Shown: piece by piece, positions 53,241-64,000 of the stretch
Numbering within the stretch: the first letter of the stretch is position 1
Layout: each line of letters begins with the position of its first letter
Assembly (NCBI GenBank): GCA_947561585.1
Contig: CANNZV010000927.1
Span: forward strand, 124,001-188,000
Source: Caprella mutica
Taxonomy: Eukaryota; Arthropoda; Malacostraca; Amphipoda; Caprellidae
Length of the DNA stretch: 64,000 nucleotides
Direction: 5' to 3'
Translations under genes and position numbers: made by a program
Notes under the pieces: generated by a model
The model's database searches: none
Seen by the model: the letters and a program-made list of their open reading frames with translations, nothing else
Told to the model about the DNA's origin: nothing

Positions 53241-56200
53241 AGAGATATGTACAATAATGTTCAGAGTAATGTATAATAATGTTCAGAGTAATGTATAATA
53301 ATGTTCAGAGTAATGTATAATAATGTTCAGAGTAATGTATAATAATGTTCAGAGTAATGTCTAATAATGTTCAGAGTAATGTATAATAATGTTCAGAGTA
53401 ATGTCTAATAATGTTCAGAGTAATGTATAATAATGTTCAGAGTAATGTATAATAGTGTTCAGAGTAATGTATAATAATGTTCAGAGTAATGTATAATAAT
53501 GTTCAGAGTAATGTATAATAATGTTCAGAGTAATGTCTAATAATGTTCAGAGTAATGTCTAATAATGTTCAGAGTAATGTATAATAATGTTCAGAGTAAT
53601 GTATAATAATGTTCAGAGTAATGTATAATAATGTTCAGAGTAATGTATAATAATGTTCAGAGTAATGTATAATAATGTTCAGAGTAATGTATAATAATGT
53701 TCAGAGTAATGTATAATAATGTTCAGAGTACTGTCTAATAATGTTCAGAGTAATGTATAATAATGTTCAGAGTAATGTATAATAATGTTCAGAGTAATGT
53801 CTAATAATGTTCAGAGTAATGTCTAATAATGTTCAGAGTAATGTATAATAATGTTCAGAGTAATGTATAATAATGTTCAGAGTAATGTATAATAATGTTC
53901 AGAGTAATGTATAATAATGTTCAGAGTAATGTATAATAATGTTCAGAGTAATGTATAATAATGTTCAGAGTAATGTATAATAATATTCAGAGTAATGTAT
54001 AATAATGTTCAGAGTAATGTCTAATAATGTTCAGAGTAATGTATAATAATGTTCAGAGTAATGTATAATAATGTTCAGAGTAATGTCTAATAATGTTCAG
54101 AGTAATGTATAATAATGTTCAGAGTAATGTCTAATAATGTTCAGAGTAATGTATAATAATGTTCAGAGTAATGTATAATAATGTTCAGAGTAATGTATAA
54201 TAATGTTCAGAGTAATGTATAATAATGTTCAGAGTAATGTCAAATAATGTTCAGAGTAATGTCTAATAATGTTCAGAGTAATGTATAATAATGTTCAGAG
54301 TAATGTATAATAATGTTCAGAGTAATGTATAATAATGTTCAGAGTAATGTATAATAATGTTCAGAGTAATGTATAATAATGTTCAGAGTAATGTATAATA
54401 ATGTTCAGAGTAATGTATAATAATGTTCAGAGTAATGTATAATAATGTTCAGAGTAATGTATAATAATGTTCAGAGTAATGTATAATAATGTTCAGAGTA
54501 ATGTCTAATAATGTTCAGAGTAATGTCTAATAATGTTCAGAGTAATGTATAACAATGTTCAGAGTAATGTATAATAATGTTCAGAGTAATGTATAATAAT
54601 GTTCAGAGTACTGTCTAATAATGTTCAGAGTAATGTCTAATAATGTTCAGAGTAATGTCTAATAATGTTCAGAGTAATGTCTAATAATGTTCAGAGTAAT
54701 GTCTAATAATGTTAAGAGTAATGTATAATAATGTTCAGAGTAATGTATAATAATGTTCAGAGTAATGTCTAATAATGTTCAGAGTAATGTATAATAATGT
54801 TCAGAGTAATGTATAATAATGTTCAGAGTAATGTATAATAATGTTCAGAGTAATGTCTAATAATGTTCAGAGTAATGTATAATAATGTTCAGAGTAATGT
54901 CTAATAATGTTCAGAGTAATGTCTAATAATGTTCAGAGTAATGTATAATAATGTTCAGAGTAATGTATAATAATGTTCAGAGTAATGTATAACAATGTTC
55001 AGAGTAATGTATAATAATGTTCAGAGTAATGTATAATAATGTTCAGAGTAATGTCTAATAATGTTCAGAGTAATGTATAATAATGTTCAGAGTAATGTAT
55101 AATAATGTTCAGAGTAATGTATTATAATGTTCAGAGTAATGTATAATAATGTTCAGAGTAATGTATAATAATGTTCAAAGTAATGTACAATAATGTTCAG
55201 AGTAATGTATAATAATGTTCAGAGTAATGTATAATAATGTTCAGAGTAATGTCTAATAATGTTAAGAGTAATGTATAATAATGTTCAGAGTAATGTCTAA
55301 TAATGTTCAGAGTAATGTCTAATAATGTTCAGAGTAATGTATAATAATGTTCAGAGTAATGTATAAAAATGTTCAGAGTAATGTATAATAATGTTCAGAG
55401 TAATGTATATTAATGTTCAGAGTAATGTATAATAATGTTCAGAGTAATGTATAATAATGTTCAGAGTAATGTCTAATAATGTTCAGAGTAATGTATAACA
55501 ATGTTCAGAGTAATGTCTATTAATGTTCAGAGTAATGTATAATAATGTTCAGAGTAATGTATAATAATGTTCAGAGTAATGTATAATAATGTTCAGAGTA
55601 ATGTATAATAATGTTCAGAGTAATGTATAATAATGTTCAGAGTAATGTATAATAATGTTCAGAGTAATGTATAATAATGTTCAGAGTAATGTATAATAAT
55701 GTTCAGAGTTATGTCTAATAATGTTCAGAGTAATGTATAATAATGTTCAGCGTAATGTATAATAATGTTCAGAGTAATGTATAATAATGTTCAGAGTAAT
55801 GTATAATAATGTTCAGAGTAATGTATAATAATGTTCAGAGTAATGTATAATAATGTTCAGAGTAATGTCTAATAATGTTCAGAGTAATGTATAACAATGT
55901 TCAGAGTAATGTCTATTAATGTTAAGAGTAATGTATAATAATGTTCAGAGTAATGTCTAATAATGTTCAGAGTAATGTCTAATAATGTTCAGAGTAATGT
56001 CTAATAATGTTCAGAGTAATGTATAATAATGTTCAGAGTAATGTCTAATAATGTTCAGAGTAATGTCTAATAATGTTCAGAGTAATGTCTAATAATGTTC
56101 AGAGTAATGTCTAATAATGTTCAGAGTAATGTCTAATAATGTTCAGAGTAATGTATAATAATGTTCAGAGTAATGTATAATAATGTTCAGAGTAATGTAT

Positions 56201-59200
56201 AATAATGTTCAGAGTAATGTCTAATAATGTTCAGAGTAATGTATAACAATGTTCAGAGTAATGTCTATTAATGTTCAGAGTAATGTATAATAATGTTCAG
56301 AGTAATGTATAATAATGTTCAGAGTAATGTATAGTAAAGTTCAGAGTAATGTATAATAATGTTCAGAGTAATGTATAATAATGTTCAGAGTAATGTATAA
56401 TAATGTTCAGAGTAATGTATAATAATGTTCAGAGTAATGTATAATAATGTTCAGAGTTATGTCTAATAAATTTCAGAGTAATGTATAATAATGTTCAGCG
56501 TAATGTATAATAATGTTCAGAGTAATGTATAATAATGTTCAGAGTAATGTATAATAATGTTCAGAGTAATGTATAATAATGTTCAGAGTAATGTATAATA
56601 ATGTTCAGAGTAATGTATAATAATGTTCAGAGTAATGTATAATAATGTTCAGAGTAATGTATAATAATGTTCAGAGTAATGTATAATAATGTTCAGAGTA
56701 ATGTATAATAATGTTCAGAGTAATGTATAATAATGTTCAGAGTAATGTATAATAATGTTCAGAGTAATGTATAATAATGTTCAGAGTAATGTATAATAAT
56801 GTTCAGAGTTATGTCTAATAATGTTCAGAGTAATGTATAATAATGTTCAGAGATATGTACAATAATGTTCAGAGTAATGTATAATAATGTTCAGAGTAAT
56901 GTATAATAATGTTCAGAGTAATGTATAATAATGTTCAGAGTAATGTATAATAATGTTCAGAGTAATGTCTAATAATGTTCAGAGTAATGTGTAATAATGT
57001 TCAGAGTAATGTCTAATAATGTTCAGAGTAATGTATAATAATGTTCAGAGTAATGTATAATAATGTTCAGAGTAATGTATAATAATGTTCAGAGTAATGT
57101 ATAATAATGTTCAGAGTAATGTATAATAATGTTCAGAGTAATGTATAATAATGTTCAGAGTAATGTATAATAATGTTCAGAGTAATGTATAATAATGTTC
57201 AGAGTAATGTATAATAATGTTCAGAGTAATGTATAATAATGTTCAGAGTAATGTCTAATAATGTTCAGAGTAATGTATAATTATGTTCAGAGTAATGTCT
57301 AATAATGTTCAGAGTAATGTATAATAATGTTCAGAGTAATGTATAATAATGTTCAGAGTAATGTATAATAATGTTCAGAGTAATGTCTAATAATGTTCAG
57401 AGTAATGTATAATAATATTCAGAGTAATGTATAATAATGTTCAGAGTAATGTCTAATAATGTTCAGAGTAATGTATAATAATGTTCAGAATAATGTATAA
57501 TAATGTTCAGAGTAATGTCTAATAATGTTCAGAGTAATGTCTAATAATGTTCAGAGTAATGTCTAATAATGTTCAGAGTAATGTATAATAATGTTCAGAG
57601 TAATGTCTAATAATGTTCAGAGTAATGTATAATAATGTTCAGAGTAATGTATAATAATGTTCAGAGTAATGTATAATAATGTTCAGAGTAATGTATAATA
57701 ATGTTCAGAGTAATGTCTAATAATGTTCAGAGTAATGTCTAATAATGTTCAGAGTAATGTATAATAATGTTCAGAGTAATGTATAATAATGTTCAGAGTA
57801 ATGTATAATAATGTTCAGAGTAATGTATAATAATGTTCAGAGTAATGTATAATAATGTTCAGAGTAATGTATAATAATGTTCAGAGTAATGTATAATAAT
57901 GTTCAGAGTAATGTATAATAATGTTCAGAGTAATGTATAATAATGTTCAGAGTAATGTATAATAATGTTCAGAGTAATGTCTAATAATGTTCAGAGTAAT
58001 GTCTAATAATGTTCAGAGTAATGTCTAATAATGTTCAGAGTAATGTATAATAATGTTCAGAGTAATGTATAATAATGTTCAGAGTAATGTATAATAATGT
58101 TCAGAGTAATGTATAATAATGTTCAGAGTAATGTATAATAATGTTCAGAGTTATGTCTAATAATGTTCAGAGTAATGTATAATAATGTTCAGAGATATGT
58201 ACAATAATGTTCAGAGTAATGTATAATAATGTTCAGAGTAATGTATAATAATGTTCAGAGTAATGTATAATAATGTTCAGAGTAATGTATAATAATGTTC
58301 AGAGTAATGTCTAATAATGTTCAGAGTAATGTATAATAATGTTCAGAGTAATGTCTAATAATGTTCAGAGTAATGTATAATAATGTTCAGAGTAATGTAT
58401 AATAATGTTCAGAGTAATGTATAATAATGTTCAGAGTAATGTATAATAATGTTCAGAGTAATGTATAATAATGTTCAGAGTAATGTCTAATAATGTTCAG
58501 AGTAATGTCTAATAATGTTCAGAGTAATGTATAATAATGTTCAGAGTAATGTATAATAATGTTCAGAGTAATGTATAATAATGTTCAGAGTAATGTATAA
58601 TAATGTTCAGAGTAATGTATAATAATGTTCAGAGTAATGTATAATAATGTTCAGAGTAATGTATAATAATGTTCAGAGTACTGTCTAATAATGTTCAGAG
58701 TAATGTATAATAATGTTCAGAGTAATGTATAATAATGTTCAGAGTAATGTCTAATAATGTTCAGAGTAATGTCTAATAATGTTCAGAGTAATGTATAATA
58801 ATGTTCAGAGTAATGTATAATAATGTTCAGAGTAATGTATAATAATGTTCAGAGTAATGTATAATAATGTTCAGAGTAATGTATAATAATGTTCAGAGTA
58901 ATGTATAATAATGTTCAGAGTAATGTATAATAATATTCAGAGTAATGTATAATAATGTTCAGAGTAATGTCTAATAATGTTCAGAGTAATGTATAATAAT
59001 GTTCAGAGTAATGTATAATAATGTTCAGAGTAATGTCTAATAATGTTCAGAGTAATGTCTAATAATGTTCAGAGTAATGTCTAATAATGTTCAGAGTAAT
59101 GTATAATAATGTTCAGAGTAATGTCTAATAATGTTCAGAGTAATGTATAATAATGTTCAGAGTAATGTATAATAATGTTCAGAGTAATGTATAATAATGT

Positions 59201-60529
59201 TCAGAGTAATGTATAATAATGTTCAGAGTAATGTCTAATAATGTTCAGAGTAATGTCTAATAATGTTCAGAGTAATGTATAATAATGTTCAGAGTAATGT
59301 ATAATAATGTTCAGAGTAATGTATAATAATGTTCAGAGTAATGTATAATAATGTTCAGAGTAATGTATAATAATGTTCAGAGTAATGTATAATAATGTTC
59401 AGAGTAATGTATAATAATGTTCAGAGTAATGTATAATAATGTTCAGAGTAATGTATAATAATGTTCAGAGTAATGTATAATAATGTTCAGAGTAATGTCT
59501 AATAATGTTCAGAGTAATGTATAATAATGTTCAGAGTAATGTCTAATAATGTTCAGAGTAATGTATAATAATGTTCAGAGTAATGTCTATTAATGTTCAG
59601 ACTAATGTCTAATAATGTTCAGAGTAATGTATAATAATGTTCAGAGTAATGTATAATAATGTTCAGAGTAATGTATAACAATGTTCAGAGTAATGTATAA
59701 TAATGTTCAGAGTAATGTCTAATAATGTTCAGAGTAATGTATAATAATGTTCAGAGTAATGTCTAATAATGTTCAGAGTAATGTATAATAATGTTCAGAG
59801 TAATGTATAATAATGTTCAGAGTAATGTATAATAATGTTCAGAGTAATGTATAATAATGTTCAGAGTAATGTATAATAATGTTCAGAGTAATGTATAATA
59901 ATGTTCAGAGTAATATCTAATAATGTTCAGAGTAATGTATAATAATGTTCAGAGTAATGTATAATAATGTTCAGAGTAATGTATAATAATGTTCAGAGTA
60001 ATGTATAATAATGTACAGAGTAATGTATAACAATGTTCTGAGTAATGTATAATAATGTTCAGAGTAATGTATAATAATGTTCAGAGTAATGTATAATAAT
60101 GTTCAGAGTAATGTATAATAATGTTCAGAGTAATGTCTAATAATGTTCAGAGTAATGTCTAATAATGTTCAGAGTAATGTCTAATAATGTTCAGAGTAAT
60201 GTATAATAATGTTCAGAGTAATGTATAATAATGTTCAGAGTAATGTATAATAATGTTCAGAGTAATGTATAATAATGTTCAGAGTAATGTATAATAATGT
60301 TCAGAGTAATGTATAATAATGTTCAGAGTAATGTATAATAATGTTCAGAGTAATGTATAATAATGTTTAGAGTAATGTCTAATAATGTTCAGAGTAATGT
60401 ATAATAATGTTCAGAGTAATGTATAATAATGTTCAGAGTAATGTATAATAATGTTCAGAGTAATGTCTAATAATGTTCAGAGTAATGTCTAATAATGTTC
60501 AGAGTAATGTCTAATAATGTTCAGAGTAA

Positions 60530-60900
60530 TGGATAATAATGTTCAGAGTAATGTATAATAGTGTTCAGAGTAATGTATTATAATGTTCAGAGTAATGTAT
60601 AATAATGTTCAGAGTAATGTATAATAATGTTCAGAGTAATGTATAATAATGTTCAGAGTAATGTATTATAATGTTCAGAGTAATGTATAATAATGTTCAG
60701 AGTAATGTATAATAATGTTCAGAGTAATGTATAATAATGTTCAGAGTAATGGATAATAATGTTCAGAGTAATGTATAATAGTGTTCAGAGTAATGTATTA
60801 TAATGTTCAGAGTAATGTATAATAATGTTCAGAGTAATGTATAATAATGTTCAGAGTAATGTATTATAATGTTCAGAGTAATGTATAATAATGTTCAGAG
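60530..60900. repeat. 10-unit local duplication inside the satellite
   Basis: The run TAATGGATAATAATG, then TATAATAGTG, then GTATTATAATG is present at about 60531-60590 and again 220 bp (10 units) later, with the GTGTTCAGAG markers at 60561 and 60781. It is absent from the related copy at 49 kb, so it is a recent local event. Confidence 0.7.
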
Positions 60901-63900
60901 TAATGTATAATAATGTTCAGAGTAATGTATAATAATGTTCAGAGTAATGTATAATAATGTTCAGAGTAATGTCTAATAATGTTCAGAGTAATGTATAATA
61001 ATGTTCAGAGTAATGTCTAATAATGTTCAGAGTAATGTATAATAATGTTCAGAGTAATGTCTAATAATGTTCAGAGTAATGTATAATAATGTTCAGAGTA
61101 ATGTATAATAATGTTCAGAGTAATGTATAATAATGTTCAGAGTAATGTATAATAATGTTCAGAGTAATGTCTAATAATGTTCAGAGTAATGTCTAATAAT
61201 GTTCAGAGTAATGGATAATAATGGTCAGAGTAATGTATAGTAATGTTCAGAGTAATGTATAATAATGTTCAGAGTAATGTCTAATAATGTTCAGAGTAAT
61301 GTATAATAATGTTCAGAGTAATGTATAATAATGTTAAGAGTAATGTCTAATAATGTTCAAAGTAATGTATAATAATGTTCAGAGTAATGTCTAATAATGT
61401 TCAGAGTAATGTATAATAATGTTCAGAGTAATGTCTAATAATGTTCAGAGTAATGTATAATAATGTTCAGAGTAATGTCTAATAATGTTCAAAGTAATGT
61501 ATAATAATGTTCAGAGTAATGTATAATAATGTTCAGAGTACTGTCTAATAATGTTCAGAGTACTGTATAATAATGTTCAGAGTAATGTATAATAATGTTC
61601 AGAGTAATGTATAATAATGTTCAGAGTACTGTCTAATAATGTTCAGAGTAATGTCTAATAATGTTCAGAGTAATGTCTAATAATGTTCAGAGTAATGTCT
61701 AATAATGTTCAGAGTAATGTATAATAATGTTCAGAGTAATGTCTAATAATGTTCAGAGTAATGTATAATAATGTTCAGAGTAATGTCTAATAATGTTCAG
61801 AGTAATGTCTAATAATGTTCAGAGTAATGTATAATAATGTTCAGAGTAATGTATAATAATGTTCAGAGTAATGTCTAATAATGTTCAGAGTAATGTCTAA
61901 TAATGTTCAGAGTAATGTATAATAATGTTCAGAGTAATGTATAATAATGTTCAGAGTAATGTCTAATAATGTTCAGAGTAATGTATAACAATCTTCAGAG
62001 TAATGTATAATAATGTTCAGAGTAATGTATAATAATGTTCAGAGTACTGTCTAATAATGTTCAGAGTAATGTCTAATAATGTTCAGAGTAATGTCTAATA
62101 ATGTTCAGAGTAATGTCTAATAATGTTCAGAGTAATGTCTAATAATGTTAAGAGTAATGTATAATAATGTTCTGAGTAATGTATAATAATGTTCAGAGTA
62201 ATGTCTAATAATGTTCAGAGTAATGTATAATAATGTTCAGAGTAATGTATAATAATGTTCAGAGTAATGTATAATAATGTTCAGAGTAATGTCTAATAAT
62301 GTTCAGAGTAATGTATAATAATGTTCAGAGTAATGTCTAATAATGTTCAGAGTAATGTCTAATAATGTTCAGAGTAATGTATAATAATGTTCAGAGTAAT
62401 GTATAATAATGTTCAGAGTAATGTATAACAATGTTCAGAGTAATGTATAATAATGTTCAGAGTAATGTATAATAATGTTCAGAGTAATGTCTAATAATGT
62501 TCAGAGTAATGTATAATAATGTTCAGAGTAATGTATAATAATGTTCAGAGTAATGTATTATAATGTTCAGAGTAATGTATAATAATGTTCAGAGTAATGT
62601 ATAATAATGTTCAAAGTAATGTACAATAATGTTCAGAGTAATGTATAATAATGTTCAGAGTAATGTATAATAATGTTCAGAGTAATGTCTAATAATGTTA
62701 AGAGTAATGTATAATAATGTTCAGAGTAATGTCTAATAATGTTCAGAGTAATGTCTAATAATGTTCAGAGTAATGTATAATAATGTTCAGAGTAATGTAT
62801 AATAATGTTCAGAGTAATGTATAATAATGTTCAGAGTAATGTATAATAATGTTCAGAGTAATGTATAATAATGTTCAGAGTAATGTATAATAATGTTCAG
62901 AGTAATGTATAATAATGCTCAGAGTAATGTATAATAATGTTCAGAGTAATGTATAATAATGTTCAGAGTAATGTCTAATAATGATCAGAGTAATGTATAA
63001 TAATATTCAGAGTTATGTCTAATAATGTTCAGAGTAATGTATAATAATGTTCAGCGTAATGTATAATAATGTTCAGAGTAATGTATAATAATGTTCAGAG
63101 TAATGTATAATAATGTTCAGAGTAATGTATAATAATGTTCAGAGTAATGTATAATAATGTTCAGAGTAATGTATAATAATGTTCAGAGTAATGTTTAATA
63201 ATGTTCAGAGTAATGTCTAATAATGTTCAGAGTAATGTATAACAATGTTCAGAGTAATGTCTATTAATGTTAAGAGTAATGTATAATAATGTTCAGAGTA
63301 ATGTCTAATAATGTTCAGAGTAATGTCTAATAATGTTCAGAGTAATGTATAATAATGTTCAGAGTAATGTATAATAATGTTCAGAGTAATGTATAATAAT
63401 GTTCAGAGTAATGTATAATAATGTTCAGAGTAATGTATAATAATGTTCAGAGTAATGTATAATAATGTTCAGAGTAATGTATAATAATGTTCAGAGTACT
63501 GTCTAATAATGTTCAGAGTAATGTATAATAATGTTCAGAGTAATGTATAATAATGTTCAGAGTAATGTCTAATAATGTTCAGAGTAATGTCTAATAATGT
63601 TCAGAGTAATGTATAATAATGTTCAGAGTAATGTATAATAATGTTCAGAGTAATGTATAATAATGTTCAGAGTAATGTATAATAATGTTCAGAGTAATGT
63701 ATAATAATGTTCAGAGTAATGTATAATAATGTTCAGAGTAATGTATAATAATATTCAGAGTAATGTATAATAATGTTCAGAGTAATGTCTAATAATGTTC
63801 AGAGTAATGTATAATAATGTTCAGAGTAATGTATAATAATGTTCAGAGTAATGTCTAATAATGTTCAGAGTAATGTCTAATAATGTTCAGAGTAATGTCT

Positions 63901-64000
63901 AATAATGTTCAGAGTAATGTATAATAATGTTCAGAGTAATGTCTAATAATGTTCAGAGTAATGTTTAATAATGTTCAGAGTAATGTATAATAATGTTCAG

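Larger units (their letters stand above)
46600..63560. repeat. Mosaic distal copies of the satellite
   Basis: 46.6-50.4 kb recurs at 57.8-62 kb. The markers AGAGTTATGTCTAA then AGAGATATGTAC are 11,220 bp apart (46931 and 58151), TGTACAGAG is 11,198 bp apart (48815 and 60013), and AGTACTGTC is 11,704 bp apart (49837 and 61541). 50.3-52 kb recurs at 54.6-56.1 and again to 63.3 kb: GTATTATAATG is at 50853, 55121 and 62557. All offsets are multiples of 22. Confidence 0.7.
6481..64000. repeat. 22-bp satellite array, about 2,615 units, running off the window
   Basis: One tandem repeat of exactly 22 bp (reference unit 6541-6562) fills everything from 6481 to the end. The invariant core is AATGTTCAGAGTAATG. 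Position 7 of the unit is A or C, and this is the commonest variation. The unit has 5 of 22 G/C and strong strand asymmetry (four G to one C). It opens with TAATGT twice, 10 and 12 bases apart, suggesting an older half-unit duplication. Phase is kept: units starting at 6541, 17761 and 28321 are separated by exact multiples of 22, and at 63541 the phase has moved by only two bases. Stops recur in all six frames within three units, so it is non-coding. It begins abruptly after TTTTTCTCGT with no decayed edge. The true length is unknown. Confidence 0.99.

Noticed and set aside
6481..64000. CRISPR array
   Set aside because: The units are contiguous with no unique spacers, and the setting is eukaryotic.
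6481..64000. Coding repeat protein or translated satellite
   Set aside because: 22 is not a multiple of three, and TAA, TAG or TGA occur in each frame of both strands within three units, so no long frame can exist.
6481..64000. Bacterial promoter boxes (TATAAT) in each unit
   Set aside because: A chance result of the AT-rich unit; nothing else in the window is bacterial.
6481..64000. Telomeric repeat
   Set aside because: The unit is not a known short G-rich telomere motif and is much longer than the TTAGG/TTAGGG type.
6481..64000. Nuclear hormone receptor half-sites (TGTTCA) in each unit
   Set aside because: The word is short and degenerate, and no paired site with suitable spacing is present.

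Overview
The window is AT-rich eukaryotic nuclear DNA: spliced exons with GT/AG junctions, long introns, decayed mobile-element fragments and very large tandem arrays. It is almost certainly from an animal. An arthropod, perhaps an insect, is my best guess from the AT content and element debris, but nothing here proves it. There is no bacterial or phage character.

Layout. 1-3270 is mostly non-coding. It holds a GGTATCG-rich fragment ending like a hAT-type terminal repeat (1-270), a hairpin (340-419), an unrecognised minus-strand open frame (783-1003), a MITE-like inverted-repeat element (1411-1835) and a frame-disrupted minus-strand coding remnant (2461-2729). 3278-5702 carries the only gene I recognise, the 3' three exons of a plus-strand ZCCHC9-type protein with four CCHC zinc knuckles. 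Its 5' exons are not visible. Its first exon here has two in-frame stop codons just before the knuckles, while everything after them is intact.

The second intron of that gene is filled by a 39-bp minisatellite (about 4503-5357) whose first copy is the 5' splice site itself. Two diverged copies of one dispersed repeat lie in intron 1 and downstream of the gene. From 6481 to the end of the window, and beyond it, lies one uninterrupted 22-bp satellite: about 57.5 kb, roughly 2,615 units. It is almost perfectly phase-locked, gaining a net shift of only two bases over that length.

The satellite is not a flat array. Rare variant units act as bar codes and show nested duplications: a 22-unit higher-order repeat near 9.3-10.2 kb, an 82-unit duplication near 15-17.5 kb, an 80/81-unit duplication near 25.3-28.2 kb, and a giant tandem duplication of about 14.67 kb (about 17.65-32.26 then 32.26-44.85). 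After that come mosaic copies of the distal part up to 63.3 kb. Nearly all length changes are whole multiples of 22 bp. The exceptions are one 1-bp deletion inherited by both halves of the big duplication, and a cluster of five small indels at 52.6-53.24 kb that cancel exactly. The array has no coding potential: stops recur in every frame on both strands within three units. No RNA gene, CRISPR array or replication origin was found.
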